This document shows positions 1 through 10,830 of a stretch of DNA of 64,000 nt, piece after piece (position 1 is the stretch's first letter; the number at the start of each line of letters is the position of its first letter). This DNA comes from Sulfolobaceae archaeon (lineage in GTDB: Archaea; Thermoproteota; Thermoprotei_A; Sulfolobales; Sulfolobaceae). Below the pieces are notes generated by a model. The model did no database searches, was not told the DNA's origin, and was given only the letters and a program-made list of their open reading frames with translations. The stretch covers positions 41,001-105,000 of the forward strand of contig JAPYVG010000004.1 in assembly GCA_028277025.1 (NCBI GenBank), in the 5' to 3' direction. Position numbers and translations under genes: made by a program.

Positions 1-567
1 GTTACCCCTTTTCAATGCCTGCCAATGCATTATTCCTTCCTTTTCATTTAATATTTGAATTCTATAGACACTTAAATTATGGACATTAGTTTCTGGATCT
101 TTGGTTATAGTTATAGAAAAAGTGAAAAACTTACCTGCATCTTTAGGCCACGTCTTTAACGCTGGAAAATTGAGTAAACTTAGTTTCTCCTCATGAAAAT
201 CGGCCTTTTTACTTTTAGGTAAAATTTTACCCATTTTAGAAAATTCTATCAAACTTTTAGCTTTTTGTAAAAGTGTTACCGGAATCTCTCCTAGAAAATC
301 TCGCATAAAATTCTCACTAACTGTTTCTAGTTTTTGAGTATTAAAAAGTTCATAAAACACGTTAATTGAATTAAAAATGTTTGTAATAACCCTCCAACCC
401 GGGTAACCCTTTACATTATTAAATAGGAGGGCGGGTAAATGAGCATATGTAGCTTTTCTAGTCAAATAAGCTATTTCTAAATCAGGTGATAGCTCGTCAT
501 TGATTTCTATTATTTTATTCTTTTCTTTTAAGAATTTAATATAATCTCTTAGATCCCTAAATGCCAT
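1..567 (-). CDS. UbiD-family decarboxylase, N-terminal part (cut by window edge)
   Basis: Reverse-strand frame of 189 codons beginning with ATG at 567 and running off the left edge. The N-terminus (MAFRDLRDYIKFL, then a segment ending MHWQALKRG) matches UbiD-type prenylated-FMN decarboxylases, which carry a conserved HWQ-x-KxG stretch. In archaea one UbiD member decarboxylates trans-anhydromevalonate 5-phosphate in the modified mevalonate pathway, so an isoprenoid role is a reasonable inference but cannot be told from other UbiD paralogues with only the first third visible. It is divergent from thrC, with a 78-bp spacer between them. Confidence 0.75.
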   Translation of the reverse strand, partial: MAFRDLRDYIKFLKEKNKIIEINDELSPDLEIAYLTRKATYAHLPALLFNNVKGYPGWRVITNIFNSINVFYELFNTQKLETVSENFMRDFLGEIPVTLLQKAKSLIEFSKMGKILPKSKKADFHEEKLSLLNFPALKTWPKDAGKFFTFSITITKDPETNVHNLSVYRIQILNEKEGIMHWQALKRGN

Positions 568-645
568 GATATTTATGTTTGAGAAAAAGCTTATAATTTA
601 GTATAATAAAGAGCTAAACGCTAGTGGTGAGTTATAGTTGGAAAC

Positions 646-1830
646 ATGCAAGGCCATTTGAAATGCTTAAGCTGTAACTCAGAATTCCCACTACAACAAG
701 ATTTAATAACATGCCCTAAATGTGGAGGATTATTAGAGATAATTGTACACCCTCCAAAAGATTTTTCATTTAAAAACTTAAGGGGAAAAGGAGTATGGAG
801 ATATAGAGAATTAATAGCTGGTGAATACAAAAAAATAATCACTTTAAATGAAGGAAATACGCCATTAATAAGATCAAATCATAATGAAAACGCTTACTTT
901 AAATTTGAGGGAGCAAACCCCACTGGAAGCTTTAAAGACAGAGGAATGACAGTCGCAATAAGCTCAGCAGTGACCTTAAACTACAAAGTAGTAGTTGCTG
1001 CTTCAACGGGAAATACTGCCGCCTCGGCAGCCGCCTATGCAAGTAGAGCTGGATTAAAAAGTTATATAGTTCTCCCTAAGGGTAAAGTAGCATTAGGTAA
1101 ATTAGCACAATCAATCCTTTATGGAACCACGATACTTGAAGTAGATGGGAGCTTTGACGTAGCGATGTCTAGTGTCATGAGACTTTACAAAGAATTGAAA
1201 ATAGTATACCCATTAAACTCTTTTAACCCCTGGAGACTTGAAGGACAAAAAACTATAGCCTTTGAAATAGCCGAGGAAATAGGAGTACCAGATAACATAA
1301 TAGTTCCAGTAGGTAATGCTGGAAACATTTATGCAATATGGAAAGGGTTTAAAGAATTACAAGAGATAGGAGTAATAGATAAAATCCCTAGAATGATTGG
1401 AGTCCAGGCTGAGGGAGCTGCACCAATAGCTAAGGCAATAGAAAAAGGCTCAGATACCCCAGAGTTTGTAAATAACCCAGAGACCGTGGCCACTGCAATT
1501 AGGATCGGTAAACCAGTAAATTGGCAAAAAGCGATGAAGGCAATAAAAGATTCTAAAGGTACAGCAATAAGTGTTTCTGATAACGAAATCCTTAACGCTC
1601 AAAGACAGCTAGCTAGAAATGAAGGAGTAGGAGCAGAACCAGCCTCGGCAGCCGCATATGCCGGATATCTGAAACTATTAAGCGAAAACAAACTTGATAA
1701 GAACGAAAAAACAGTTATGATACTTACGGGTCACGCTCTTAAAGACCCAGATGCAATGGTTAAGGCTGAAGCTAAAAGAATATTAGTTAACCCCGAATAC
1801 ATAGACAAAATTATTTTAAGTGATTTATAA
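646..1830 (+). CDS. thrC: Threonine synthase
   Basis: Pyridoxal-phosphate enzyme turning O-phosphohomoserine into threonine. The 394-residue protein starts with a zinc-ribbon-like CxxC...CPKC segment (residues 8-26), typical of archaeal threonine synthases. It then has the PLP-lysine motif GSFKDRGM, the phosphate-binding STGNTAAS loop and a late GHALKDPDA segment. It is first gene of a tight threonine operon with aspartokinase and asd; its stop shares one base with the next start. The ATG at 646 is used because the frame is closed upstream by TAG. An AT-rich TATA-like stretch lies near 590-602. Confidence 0.95.
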   Translation: MQGHLKCLSCNSEFPLQQDLITCPKCGGLLEIIVHPPKDFSFKNLRGKGVWRYRELIAGEYKKIITLNEGNTPLIRSNHNENAYFKFEGANPTGSFKDRGMTVAISSAVTLNYKVVVAASTGNTAASAAAYASRAGLKSYIVLPKGKVALGKLAQSILYGTTILEVDGSFDVAMSSVMRLYKELKIVYPLNSFNPWRLEGQKTIAFEIAEEIGVPDNIIVPVGNAGNIYAIWKGFKELQEIGVIDKIPRMIGVQAEGAAPIAKAIEKGSDTPEFVNNPETVATAIRIGKPVNWQKAMKAIKDSKGTAISVSDNEILNAQRQLARNEGVGAEPASAAAYAGYLKLLSENKLDKNEKTVMILTGHALKDPDAMVKAEAKRILVNPEYIDKIILSDL

Positions 1831-3194
1831 TGTTCTCCAGTTCCTTAATTAGAATTTTAAAAGTAGGAGGATCAATACAAAAAGATGAGAAAGATTATGA
1901 ACTAATTCTGAAAAAGATATCGAAATATACGGAAGAAAAAGATTATTCTAGGCATATAGTAGTGACTTCAGCTATCAAAAACGTAACAAATCAATTGCTT
2001 GAAGCACTACAACAACCCGATAAGGCAGTAGATATAGTAAGTGATATTTATGATAAGCACATAAGAATTTTATCAAAATTAGTTGATGGAAGGGAGTTCG
2101 AAAAAGCGTTCAAAGACTTATCGAAATTAGCTGACGAATTGTATAAAATTGCGTGGTCTATAAGAGTTCTTGATGAAGTAACTCCCAGGGTTAAAGATTA
2201 TTTCCTCTCATTTGGCGAAAGGTTAGCCGTAATCGTTTTATCAGCTTACTTATCGAATAACAAAATGGATTCAGATAAAGTATTAGTACCACCACTAATC
2301 ACTGACGAAAACTACGGAGAAGCGAACATATTATTTGAAGACTCATCAAAACACCTTATTTCAATTCTAGAAGAAATTAACAAACAAGTAATCGTAGTAC
2401 CCGGTTTTATCGGCTTAACCAAACAAAACAAATACACTACAATAGGAAGAGGGGGGAGTGATTATACAGCAACAGTCATAGGAAAATTACTTAATGCAAG
2501 AGAAGTTAGGCTGATCACAGAAGTTCCAGGGATAATGACAGCTGATCCTAAAAAGATAAGTAATACAGTAACAATACCGCGTTTATCATTGGAAGAAGCA
2601 ATTGAACTATCACAATTAGGTGCTAAGAGACTACACCCAAGGACTTTTGATCCACTATTTAATTCTAATATGAAAGTAATAATTGAAGGCCTATATGAAG
2701 AAGGAAACACGGTAATTGAAGGTTTCTGTACTCCTAACGATTTGCTTAAAGGTATTGTAGCAAAAGATGATTTGCAATTAATTACAATAGAGAGCACAAG
2801 AATAGTTGGAAAAATAGGTTCCGCGGCAAAAATAACAGATGAAGCAAAACAAGCAAACGTTAATTTAGTAGCTTTATCACAACCCATATCAGAAACAGTT
2901 ATACAATTAGTAATAAACAGCTCGGATTCCCAAAGACTGATTAACAGATTAAACCAATTAGACCTTATAACCAATATAGAAACGAAAGACGTCGGGGCGG
3001 TAAGCATAGTAGGATGTGGGCTGAGAAATAAAGAAATATCTACAAAAGTGATGAACAGAGCCTCATCCTTTGATCCAATCTTCATTTCTAGAGGATTAAA
3101 AGGTGTAAGTATGACATTTATAGTAGATAAAAGACAAACAGATGACTTAGCAAAAGAACTTCATGAGGTGGTTTTAGAATGGTCGACAAAATAA
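1830..3194 (+). CDS. ask: Aspartate kinase
   Basis: Phosphorylates aspartate, the first step of the aspartate-family pathway. The 454-residue protein has the amino-acid kinase start (LKVGGSIQ), the catalytic-domain segment [22 protein letters not shown], and C-terminal ACT-type regulatory repeats (from about residue 310, including [14 protein letters not shown]). The start overlaps the thrC stop by one base, so translational coupling is likely. It shares 16 bp with asd downstream. The order thrC-ask-asd puts threonine synthesis in one transcript; no homoserine dehydrogenase is visible here. Confidence 0.93.
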   Translation: MFSSSLIRILKVGGSIQKDEKDYELILKKISKYTEEKDYSRHIVVTSAIKNVTNQLLEALQQPDKAVDIVSDIYDKHIRILSKLVDGREFEKAFKDLSKLADELYKIAWSIRVLDEVTPRVKDYFLSFGERLAVIVLSAYLSNNKMDSDKVLVPPLITDENYGEANILFEDSSKHLISILEEINKQVIVVPGFIGLTKQNKYTTIGRGGSDYTATVIGKLLNAREVRLITEVPGIMTADPKKISNTVTIPRLSLEEAIELSQLGAKRLHPRTFDPLFNSNMKVIIEGLYEEGNTVIEGFCTPNDLLKGIVAKDDLQLITIESTRIVGKIGSAAKITDEAKQANVNLVALSQPISETVIQLVINSSDSQRLINRLNQLDLITNIETKDVGAVSIVGCGLRNKEISTKVMNRASSFDPIFISRGLKGVSMTFIVDKRQTDDLAKELHEVVLEWSTK

Positions 3195-4231
3195 AAGTCT
3201 CATTACTAGGCTCTACCGGAATGGTAGGACAAAAGATGGTAAGAATCTTATCATCCCACCCATACCTAGAACTAGTAAAAGTTAGTGCATCCCCAGGGAA
3301 AATAGGGAGAAAATATAAAGATGCGGTAAAATGGATAGAACCAGTAGATATCCCAGAAAACGTTAGAGATTTACCTATAGTATCAACTAATTATGAAGAT
3401 CATAAAGACGTAGATGTAGTGCTTTCCGCATTACCTAATGAACTTGCAGAGGGAATAGAATTAGAACTAGTTAAACAAGGTAAAATTGTAGTATCAAATG
3501 CAAGCCCTTTTAGAATGGACCCAGATGTGCCGTTAATAAACCCAGAAGTTAACTGGGAACACTTAGAATTATTAAAAACCCAACAGCAGAAAAAGGGATG
3601 GAAAGGACTACTAGTTAAAAACCCGAATTGTACAGCTGCAATTATGTCAATGCCGATAAAACCTTTACTAGATATAGCTGTAAAATCAAAAATAGTAATA
3701 ACCACCTTACAAGCAGTGAGTGGAGCAGGATATAATGGTTTACCCTTTATGGCGATAGAAGGGAATATCATACCCTATATAAAGGGTGAAGAAGATAAAA
3801 TAGCTAAAGAACTCACGAAATTGAACGGAAAATTACAGGATCATCAAATAATACCAGCTCCATTAGATTCTTCCGTAACTTCAATAAGAGTACCAACCAG
3901 AGTAGGGCATATGGGAGTAATAAACCTCATAACAAACGAGAAAATTGACGTTGATGAAGTAAAGAAAACTTTAAGAAACTTCAGATCATTACCACAAATA
4001 AAGAATTTACCTACAGCACCAAAAACACCCATAATAATAAAAGATGAAGAGGACAGACCTCAGCCATTGTTAGACGTTGGAGCAGAAAACGGAATGGCAG
4101 TAACAGTAGGTAGAATAAGGCATGAAGGAAACGTACTAAGGCTAATAGTCTTGGGAGATAACTTAGTTAGAGGAGCTGCTGGAATAACAATATTAACCGT
4201 GGAAGTAATGAAAGAATTAGGTTATATATGA
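3179..4231 (+). CDS. asd: Aspartate-semialdehyde dehydrogenase
   Basis: Reduces aspartyl phosphate to aspartate semialdehyde, feeding threonine and methionine. The 350-residue protein has the NADP-binding start [14 protein letters not shown], the catalytic-cysteine motif NPNCTAA (about residue 150), and the substrate-binding helix region [20 protein letters not shown] ribosome-binding sequence precedes the ATG at 3179, inside the end of the aspartokinase gene. The stop overlaps the start of the PHP gene by 4 bp (ATGA), continuing the operon. Confidence 0.95.
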   Translation: MVDKIKVSLLGSTGMVGQKMVRILSSHPYLELVKVSASPGKIGRKYKDAVKWIEPVDIPENVRDLPIVSTNYEDHKDVDVVLSALPNELAEGIELELVKQGKIVVSNASPFRMDPDVPLINPEVNWEHLELLKTQQQKKGWKGLLVKNPNCTAAIMSMPIKPLLDIAVKSKIVITTLQAVSGAGYNGLPFMAIEGNIIPYIKGEEDKIAKELTKLNGKLQDHQIIPAPLDSSVTSIRVPTRVGHMGVINLITNEKIDVDEVKKTLRNFRSLPQIKNLPTAPKTPIIIKDEEDRPQPLLDVGAENGMAVTVGRIRHEGNVLRLIVLGDNLVRGAAGITILTVEVMKELGYI

Positions 4232-4884
4232 TAAAATTAGATTTTCACGTTCACACGTTTTATAGTGATGGTAGATATTCCCCAGAGGAAATAGTCAACT
4301 ACGCATTAAAGATAGGACTTAACGGAATAGCAATCACGGATCATGACACCTCAAAAGGGCTAAAAAACTATAGGCAGATTCCCATTATACCAGGGCAAGA
4401 AGTCACTACAGAGTTCGGTCATGTAGTCATATTGTGTAACTTCCCTCCTTCACCACCTAGAAATTTATCTCAATTAGTAGATTATTCGCGAGAAAATAAC
4501 TGTATTATTTTCCCTTCTCACCCGTTTGACATTTTCAGAAAAGGAATAGGTAACAAAGTTTTTGAATATAAATTTGATGCAATAGAAGTATTTAACTCAA
4601 AAGCACCACCAAATGCTAACAAAAAGGCTTTACTGGCCTCACAACAGCTTAAACTCCCGGGTTTAGCAAATAGTGATTCTCATGTTAAGGAAGCATTAGG
4701 TTCCGCCTATAATTTAATCCCTTTAAATGAGTTTAACATAGACGAAATCTTAGAAAAAATTAGAAAAAAGGAAATTGAAGCTGTTGGATTGGGATTAACA
4801 GCAAAGGCTAAAATTAAGATTTTAGAATGGAGTATAATGAGGAAGCTAGGAATTGCGAAAAATACCGGCAGAACTTTGCGTTAA
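4228..4884 (+). CDS. PHP-domain metal-dependent phosphoesterase
   Basis: 218-residue protein with the PHP signatures [11 protein letters not shown] at the N-terminus, ITDHD near residue 38, SHP near 97 and NSDSH near 151, the metal-binding His/Asp set of polymerase-and-histidinol-phosphatase domains. Its substrate is unknown. The family includes small stand-alone phosphoesterases and the RNase P protein Rpp30, and this one reads as the former. It is translationally coupled to asd by ATGA and overlaps nreA by 32 bp in another frame. Confidence 0.8.
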   Translation: MIKLDFHVHTFYSDGRYSPEEIVNYALKIGLNGIAITDHDTSKGLKNYRQIPIIPGQEVTTEFGHVVILCNFPPSPPRNLSQLVDYSRENNCIIFPSHPFDIFRKGIGNKVFEYKFDAIEVFNSKAPPNANKKALLASQQLKLPGLANSDSHVKEALGSAYNLIPLNEFNIDEILEKIRKKEIEAVGLGLTAKAKIKILEWSIMRKLGIAKNTGRTLR

Positions 4885-6079
4885 ATGCAAAGGATATAAA
4901 TATTTATGTGGTTTACCTAGTTGCCCGATTTTAGATAGATTTAGAAGTATCGTTCATGTAGCAAGTAAGATTCAAGGCTCCGAAAAAATTGAAGGTTCTA
5001 CACCCCCTAGTATAGTAATTGGTGAAAAGAACTATCCCAAAGTGAGCTTAATATACAATATACCTCCAGGGATAAAAGGAGAAGAAGCAAGAGAATACGA
5101 GAATCCAGAAGGATGGTGGGGTAAGAAAAGCTTAAGTGACATACTCTCTCTAAGGAGTTCATTAGTCTCAACCATTTTACACGACGTTAATATAAATGAG
5201 CCAGAAAAACTATATGAAAAAGAAATAGCACTTGCTGGAATTTCTGAAAAGCCCGTGCTCTCAGAAGCCCAGAGCGAAGTCAAACAAATTTTACCTAGAC
5301 TGAAGTTTGACGGAATACTAATACCAAGAGGACCTTCAATTAAGGCTAAAGATATAAAAGTCGACGAAAACCCCAAGATACCTAAAAAAATAGAGAGCTT
5401 GATATTTGACGATGTTAAAGCCGAAGAAGGGGTCTTAGAACTTTATTCCAGCGGAGAAAATTATTACAGAATTATTACCACATTCTCTCTTGGTCTTTTA
5501 GGAAGAAAAAAGAACAGAAGAATAGTACCCACGAGATGGAGTATAACTGCAGTAGACCAAATAGTAGGAAACTATCTACTGTCAAAAATAAAAGAGTTTG
5601 ATACTATAAGTACAACTACAGTCTATTACAATTCCTATCTAGGAAACTATTTTCACATAATATTCTATCCGTCAAGATATTCAAGTATATGGATAGAAAT
5701 TTGGTACCCGTTCTCCTTATGGTCTAATGAGTTAGTAATCACAGACCTCTCTGAAGACTATTGGGGAGAGTACGAATTCTTAGATGGAGGATATATGGCT
5801 GCTAGATTAGCAGTAATAGAGAAATTAAACGAAATGAGAAGGCAGGCTGGAATTATAATAATAAGGGAAATAACTTCAGAATATTACGCACCAGTAGGAA
5901 ATTGGCACATAAGGGAAACCGTTAAAAAAGCATACAAAATAGCCGAATTCGATGATCTCCAAAAAGCTATCAACTTCGTAAACAGTAGATTAAAGAGTGA
6001 CAGAGTTAAATTAAACGAAATTAGAAGCATCAAAAAACTGCAAACACAAACTAAGATTGACTTCTTCCTAAAGAAGTAA
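4853..6079 (+). CDS. nreA: NreA-type archaeal DNA repair protein with PCNA-binding tail
   Basis: 408-residue archaeal Nre-family protein (DUF650/DUF651). It starts with a four-cysteine zinc-like segment ([18 protein letters not shown]) and ends in [10 protein letters not shown], a canonical PIP-box (Q-x-x-I-x-F-F) at residues 399-405. NreA proteins are reported to act in DNA-damage tolerance and to bind PCNA through this tail. The start is TTG at 4853; the closest ATG at 4837 belongs to the overlapping PHP frame. It converges with argF, the two ends overlapping by 12 bp. Confidence 0.85.
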   Translation: MRKIPAELCVKCKGYKYLCGLPSCPILDRFRSIVHVASKIQGSEKIEGSTPPSIVIGEKNYPKVSLIYNIPPGIKGEEAREYENPEGWWGKKSLSDILSLRSSLVSTILHDVNINEPEKLYEKEIALAGISEKPVLSEAQSEVKQILPRLKFDGILIPRGPSIKAKDIKVDENPKIPKKIESLIFDDVKAEEGVLELYSSGENYYRIITTFSLGLLGRKKNRRIVPTRWSITAVDQIVGNYLLSKIKEFDTISTTTVYYNSYLGNYFHIIFYPSRYSSIWIEIWYPFSLWSNELVITDLSEDYWGEYEFLDGGYMAARLAVIEKLNEMRRQAGIIIIREITSEYYAPVGNWHIRETVKKAYKIAEFDDLQKAINFVNSRLKSDRVKLNEIRSIKKLQTQTKIDFFLKK

Positions 6080-6988
6080 AGAGAAAACAGACATTGCAGT
6101 ATATAATCTATTTTCAGCCTGATCCCATACAGCACTCTGCTTACCGTCAATTACTTCAGCATCAACTTCCTCTCCCCTTACTGCGGGTAAACAATGCATA
6201 AATATAGCGTCCTTACTTGCATACCTCATTAGATCTGCAGTAACCCTATAATCTTTCAGTTTCTCTCTCTTCTCCTTAGCAATACTCTCTTGTCCCATAC
6301 TAACCCATACGTCAGTATAAACAACCTTACTGCCACGTACAGCCTCATAAGGATCATCGTAAAACTCTATAACAGCACCACTGTCCTCAGCCTCCTCCTC
6401 AATTAACTTCCATATATCATTACGAGGCCTGAACTCCTTAGGGCTAGCCACCCTTAATTCCAGGCCGAACTTTGACGCAAAAGCCATTAAACTGATTAAC
6501 ACATTATCACTTCCATCACCCACAAAACTTACGGTAACATAATCCCCGAACCTTTCCTTGATGGTCATGTAATCAGTAAGTGCTTGTAAAGGGTGGGATA
6601 AATCGCTAAGTAAATTAATTACTGGTTTACCAGAGTAGTCCCTTAACAGAATTAAGTTTCTATGATCTAAAACCCTTGCACCTATACCGTCCACATACCT
6701 ACCTAAAACCCTTGCAGTGTCCTCTACTGGCTCACCCCTACTGAGTTGAAGCTCACCCTTAGATAGCACTACGGAAATACCGCCCAACATCCTAATAGCT
6801 AAATCCGTACTCACTCTAGTTCTGGTACTCGGTTTTTCAAAGATTAACGCGACCTTCTTACCTTCTAATGTTTTAGGTAGAGAATTTGAATACACGTAAT
6901 TTTTCATTTGAAATGATATATCCATCATCTTTTCGATTTCTTGTCTAGAAAAATCTAACAAACATAGGAGGCTTTTACCCTTTAACAT
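6068..6988 (-). CDS. argF: Ornithine carbamoyltransferase
   Basis: Transfers carbamoyl phosphate to ornithine to give citrulline in arginine synthesis. The 306-residue protein carries the carbamoyl-phosphate motif STRTRVS (about residue 54), HPLQALTD (about 130), and the ornithine-binding [12 protein letters not shown] near residue 265. This distinguishes it from aspartate carbamoyltransferase. It starts with ATG at 6988, facing away from the gene at 7020, so the 31-bp gap must hold both promoters. Confidence 0.94.
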   Translation of the reverse strand: MLKGKSLLCLLDFSRQEIEKMMDISFQMKNYVYSNSLPKTLEGKKVALIFEKPSTRTRVSTDLAIRMLGGISVVLSKGELQLSRGEPVEDTARVLGRYVDGIGARVLDHRNLILLRDYSGKPVINLLSDLSHPLQALTDYMTIKERFGDYVTVSFVGDGSDNVLISLMAFASKFGLELRVASPKEFRPRNDIWKLIEEEAEDSGAVIEFYDDPYEAVRGSKVVYTDVWVSMGQESIAKEKREKLKDYRVTADLMRYASKDAIFMHCLPAVRGEEVDAEVIDGKQSAVWDQAENRLYTAMSVFSLLL

Positions 6989-7019
6989 AATTTTTATCTA
7001 CCATTGAAAAGTTATAAAT

Positions 7020-7637
7020 GTGGAAGTTATAACAATCATCAACAAAGCCGTAACCCCAAAAAAGGGGAATAAGCCTAACTTTGATGAGGCTCACGTATTA
7101 CTAGCATTGGACATTATTAATAAAGAACAACCAATAGGCAGACATTTGCTAATGAAAAGACTAAATTTGTCAGAAGCTACTACAAGAACTTTAATAAGAA
7201 GACTAAAGGAACTTCAACTGATAAATATAGATAAAATTGCTGGGATTTTATTAACTGAAAATGGTAAAAAAATCATTGAAACCTTGTATTCACTAATAAA
7301 GATTATTGATGAAATAAAGATAGATACAATAAATTGGGAAACCAGTGCTTTAATTATAAGCAACGGCAAGCCAATACTTGATAAGATAGGAATACTCCAG
7401 ATGAGAGACCTCATAATAAAAGCCGGTGCAGAAAAAGTACTAATAGCAGTAGTAGAAAATAATACATTAGAATTACCTCCAAAATCATTTAATGAAAGTG
7501 AAGAAGTGAAGAAATTAAAAAACGAATTGAAAGAAAGGACTGAAAGACTGACAAAAGATGGCGACTTGATAATCTTCTTCGAACCAAAAGGAAGATATTT
7601 GGCTTATAAAATACTTACACTAATATTAGAAAAATAA
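7020..7637 (+). CDS. Winged-helix protein (DUF4443-like), putative regulator
   Basis: 205-residue protein starting with GTG; the overlapping ATG at 7018 is out of frame and stops quickly. Residues 25-80 form a clear winged helix (IGRHLLMKRLNLSEATTRTL, then RRLKELQLI). The C-terminal half looks like an alpha/beta ligand-binding domain with no recognised catalytic motif. The architecture resembles archaeal DUF4443 proteins; that assignment is from memory. Its stop overlaps the start of the NAD-kinase-like gene, so the two are co-transcribed. Confidence 0.6.
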   Translation: MEVITIINKAVTPKKGNKPNFDEAHVLLALDIINKEQPIGRHLLMKRLNLSEATTRTLIRRLKELQLINIDKIAGILLTENGKKIIETLYSLIKIIDEIKIDTINWETSALIISNGKPILDKIGILQMRDLIIKAGAEKVLIAVVENNTLELPPKSFNESEEVKKLKNELKERTERLTKDGDLIIFFEPKGRYLAYKILTLILEK

Positions 7638-8707
7638 TGGTTGTTTGTTTTATAGTAAACCCTGTAGCAGGTAGTGGGGGGAGAATAGGACATAAAGGTA
7701 GTGATGACTTGAGTACGTATAATCCAGAAACACCCCTTAGAATAGATAGGTTTCTTCAGAAAGCACCAAAGGTCGAATATTTAGTAGGCCCAGGGGTAAT
7801 GGGAGAGAAGTACTTTTATAATAAATCATTCTCTTACTCAGTCGTTAACATAAAAATACATAATCCCACAATGAAAGAAGACACAATAAATGTGGTTAAG
7901 GAGTTTATGAGATCTGAATGCGAAATAATCGTATTCGCTGGAGGTGATGGTACTGCAAGAGACATATATGGTTTGACTAAAGACTCAATACCCTTATTAG
8001 GAATACCCACAGGGGTGAAAATGCACAGCGGAATATTTGCAACTACACCAGAATTAGCGGGACTACTTCTAGATAAATTTATTAAAAAAGAGGCTAATAT
8101 GATTTATGCTGAAATACTAGATATAGATGAAGAAGCGTATAGGAAAGGACAATATGCTGTTAAATTGTATGGTTTTGCTAGAACGATATCATATTCTAAT
8201 TATTTGACACCCAGCAAGTCCGAAATACCTAATGATCCCATAGAATTAGAAGATATAGCAGAATACATATTAAATGAAGTGTTAAAACCTAATGAAATCT
8301 ACATAATAGGGCCAGGGTCAACAACTAAATATATCTTGAAAAAGTTAGGGTATGAGCCTAATTTTTTATGTACAGATGTAATGGTGGGAAAGTCCCTTAT
8401 CAAGTCGTGCGTAAATTATTACGATTTAATGAATTTAACCGGGGAGTTAAACATAATACTAACACCCATAGGCAAACAAGGGTTCCTTATAGGTAGAGGA
8501 AATCAAGAAATAGGCCCAGAAATCTTGAAAAGGATTGGAAAAGACAGAATAATCGTAATTTCGACCAAGGAGAAAATTGAAACGATAGACTGTTTGAGAA
8601 TAGATACTGGGGACCCTCAGGTGGATAAGATACTTTATGGTGTGTATAAAGTAATCGTTGGGTATAAAGAATACATTGCGATAAAGAGTTGTAATATTAC
8701 CGATTAA
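7637..8707 (+). CDS. ATP-NAD/diacylglycerol-kinase-fold protein (COG3199-like)
   Basis: 356-residue protein. It opens with IVNPVAGSGGRIGHKGSD and carries FAGGDGTARD (about residue 97) and GIPTGVKMHSGIFA (about 118), the GGDGT fold signature of NAD kinases and lipid kinases. Length and motif set fit the COG3199 ATP-NAD kinase family, not the short canonical NAD kinase. Phosphorylation of NAD is likely but the substrate cannot be read from sequence. It is coupled to the preceding winged-helix gene by a one-base overlap. Confidence 0.7.
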   Translation: MVVCFIVNPVAGSGGRIGHKGSDDLSTYNPETPLRIDRFLQKAPKVEYLVGPGVMGEKYFYNKSFSYSVVNIKIHNPTMKEDTINVVKEFMRSECEIIVFAGGDGTARDIYGLTKDSIPLLGIPTGVKMHSGIFATTPELAGLLLDKFIKKEANMIYAEILDIDEEAYRKGQYAVKLYGFARTISYSNYLTPSKSEIPNDPIELEDIAEYILNEVLKPNEIYIIGPGSTTKYILKKLGYEPNFLCTDVMVGKSLIKSCVNYYDLMNLTGELNIILTPIGKQGFLIGRGNQEIGPEILKRIGKDRIIVISTKEKIETIDCLRIDTGDPQVDKILYGVYKVIVGYKEYIAIKSCNITD

Positions 8708-8777
8708 GAAAGGATTTGGGATTACTAACGTTGCTCCATAAGTCTATATTAATAATTAGTTTGCCTAATAGTAACTG

Positions 8778-9485
8778 ATGCAAGGAGAGGACAAAGAACT
8801 TGAGGAATTTCTACAAATAAAGAGCGGGCCTAGATCGAGGCTAATGGAGGCAATTCTCGTACTCCTATTAGCAAGACCTCTGAGAACCTCAGAAATTGCC
8901 TCCAATTTAGGTTTACAAACTAAATACGTAAGTAGTTACCTGAGCTATTGGCGCAAAAAGGGTTTAGTTTATCAAGAAGGAGGAAGATGGCATTTGTCTT
9001 CTGCAGGAGAAGATTTAGCTAAGGAAATAATAGAGAGCAAGAACGATAAACGTTTTTACGAATATTTGGGAATAGCGAGAGAAATTTTCAACGAAAAGGT
9101 TAAACAGACAATAAACAACAAGGAAAGGAAAAAAGAAAACAATGAAGAAAAAGAATTTTTGTCGTTTATTGGCGGACAAACCAATAAAGTTGAAAATAAA
9201 CAACAAAAGAGCTCATTAGAGGACTGTTTATCAGAACTTCTATCTAAACTTTCGGATGAGGAAAGGGATATACTAGAGTTATTACTACAGAAATATAAAC
9301 AGTGGGGTACTACATATATATACGTAGATCAACTACAAGAAGAATATAACGCTGATATAGGTTGGTTATTTAAAGTATTGAGGAGCTTACAGACTAAAAG
9401 AATTATTTACTTATATCATGATCCCAAATTGGGATTAAGGATCGGATTCTCACAAAGCTTCAAGAGCAAGCTTTCTCAGTGTTAA
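8778..9485 (+). CDS. whiP: WhiP, winged-helix replication initiator of the third origin
   Basis: 235-residue protein with two winged-helix domains: residues 18-80 ([20 protein letters not shown] ... [15 protein letters not shown]) and residues 155-230 ([17 protein letters not shown] ... [10 protein letters not shown]). A charged linker rich in Lys/Glu joins them. Size, two-domain design and position next to thermosome alpha agree with WhiP, the Cdt1-related initiator that drives oriC3 in Sulfolobales. A generic winged-helix regulator is the alternative. The candidate origin lies just downstream. Confidence 0.72.
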   Translation: MQGEDKELEEFLQIKSGPRSRLMEAILVLLLARPLRTSEIASNLGLQTKYVSSYLSYWRKKGLVYQEGGRWHLSSAGEDLAKEIIESKNDKRFYEYLGIAREIFNEKVKQTINNKERKKENNEEKEFLSFIGGQTNKVENKQQKSSLEDCLSELLSKLSDEERDILELLLQKYKQWGTTYIYVDQLQEEYNADIGWLFKVLRSLQTKRIIYLYHDPKLGLRIGFSQSFKSKLSQC

Positions 9486-9653
9486 ATATTATCTTCTACT
9501 ACTATTGCTTTCCTTTTGATATTATGTTCCCTTCAAAAAAACTAAGAATTATACAAACTGTTAATAGTTCTTACGTTTATTCTTTACTCTTAGTAGTAGT
9601 AGTAATTTATATTAGAGTTTTGTATGAAGATTTAGATGTAGTGGTGAGGATAA
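9486..9653. other. Candidate replication origin region (oriC3-like)
   Basis: 168-bp non-coding, strongly AT-rich spacer between whiP and a small Cys-rich gene. It contains an inverted pair CTACTACTA (9496-9504) and TAGTAGTAG (9591-9599) about 86 bp apart, flanking A/T runs. Established knowledge: in Sulfolobales oriC3 lies beside whiP. I cannot see a classic ORB element, and the 70-bp spacer upstream of whiP (8708-8777) is an alternative location. Confidence 0.4.
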
Positions 9654-9983
9654 ATGTCAGATACAAGATCTTCAAGGATTTCAGAGGAAGAGATGAATAA
9701 AGCTTTAGCAAAGGCTGAAAAGGAGGCCGAGAAGAAGGATCATAAAAAACAATGGATAGAAAAGATGATAAAGAGCGCTAAAACATATCATAAGTTATGT
9801 CCGCACTATGATAAGAAATCTCAAATATGCTTCCTTACCTTAGGTGGTACTAAATGTACGAGGGAGGGTAGGTTTGAGAATTGTCCAATTTTCATAGAGG
9901 ACTTGGAGAAAAAATATAATGAGATCGTGTCTAAGGGGAAAATGCTTCCTATGGACTATCTTGATTTATCACACGTCGTTTAA
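9654..9983 (+). CDS. Small protein with Cys4 mini-domain
   Basis: 109-residue protein of unknown function. The N-terminal 50 residues are charged and helical (many Lys/Glu). The C-terminal half holds four cysteines in CPHY-x7-C-x8-C-x8-C-P-I, likely a zinc or iron-sulfur site. The same CPHY...C...C...CP layout recurs in the protein at 14066-14452. It lies directly downstream of the candidate origin and about 40 bp before the next gene, so the two are probably co-transcribed. Confidence 0.65.
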   Translation: MSDTRSSRISEEEMNKALAKAEKEAEKKDHKKQWIEKMIKSAKTYHKLCPHYDKKSQICFLTLGGTKCTREGRFENCPIFIEDLEKKYNEIVSKGKMLPMDYLDLSHVV

Positions 9984-10023
9984 AAATTAATGTTACCCTG
10001 AAAAGCTAATTTTAGGGGTTAAA

Positions 10024-10830
10024 GTGCCCAGGAGGAAGAAAAAGGAAGAGGAAAATACACAACAGAGCAATCAAACTAAAAAGAAAAGGACTTCCTCTTC
10101 TAAGACTAAGTATGTAGACCCTAATGAACTATTAGACGAATACTTAGATGAAGTTATAAACGCGTTAGGACTAGCTTATTTAAACTTAAGTAGAGATGAG
10201 TACAAGGAGCTAATTAAAGAACCTTTTGCTGCCGCAGTAGGTGAAGTAAAGACAAAACCTAAAGCTAAAACCATAATCGGTAGGTTAAACGCAAATAGGG
10301 ATTCGCTTATGGAGTTTTTGGCGATGAAGTTAGTCAGGTTGAAAGAGCTAGAGAAAATGACTGATGAACAACTTGAGTTCGTAGTTTATAATACAAAATC
10401 CGCAATTAAAGACCTGGCACCGCGTTTATATGAGGTTTGTAACAAAAGAGGTAGGAAGGATCTTATTGATATTCTCAAGGTTAACTGGAACATTTATGGG
10501 ATTAACTCCCCGGTTAAATGTCCTAGATGTGAGTTTAATTCAATAATGCCAGATTTATCATGTTACGTGTGCAAGTATGTAATGAGTATGAAACAATTGA
10601 AGGAGCAAATTAAGGTGGTAGAGTTATTGGAAGAGTACTACTCAATTGATAAAAAAGGCTTTGAGGAGATCCTGAAAAGCGGGTACTTTTATTTCAGTTG
10701 GGACGGAGTTTCACCCCCCAGCCAAAAGGAGTTCAAAGACACATTGGTATTTGAGATTATATTAAATAAGGAGGAGAAGGAGAAGCTAAAAACTTTTTAC
10801 AACGAGCACAATACTCCTCCCCGTCAATGA
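10024..10830 (+). CDS. Conserved hypothetical protein with basic tail and zinc ribbon
   Basis: 268-residue protein starting at GTG (PRRKKKEEEN...). A Lys/Ser-rich disordered N-terminal tail of about 30 residues precedes a helical region (35-160) and a CPRC-x10-CYVC zinc ribbon near residues 163-178. The C-terminal part is helical. I do not recognise the family. The basic tail and zinc ribbon suggest nucleic-acid or ribosome contact, which is inference only. Its 3' end overlaps the convergent gene by 74 bp. Confidence 0.6.
   Translation: MPRRKKKEEENTQQSNQTKKKRTSSSKTKYVDPNELLDEYLDEVINALGLAYLNLSRDEYKELIKEPFAAAVGEVKTKPKAKTIIGRLNANRDSLMEFLAMKLVRLKELEKMTDEQLEFVVYNTKSAIKDLAPRLYEVCNKRGRKDLIDILKVNWNIYGINSPVKCPRCEFNSIMPDLSCYVCKYVMSMKQLKEQIKVVELLEEYYSIDKKGFEEILKSGYFYFSWDGVSPPSQKEFKDTLVFEIILNKEEKEKLKTFYNEHNTPPRQ

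Noticed and set aside
2462..3085. 207-codon reverse frame inside aspartokinase
   Set aside because: Shadow frame opposite a clearly conserved gene, with Ser/Ile/Phe-rich translation.
9479..9700. 73-codon forward frame between whiP and the Cys-rich gene
   Set aside because: Low-complexity hydrophobic translation, overlaps the real gene at 9654 in another frame, and lies in the candidate origin.
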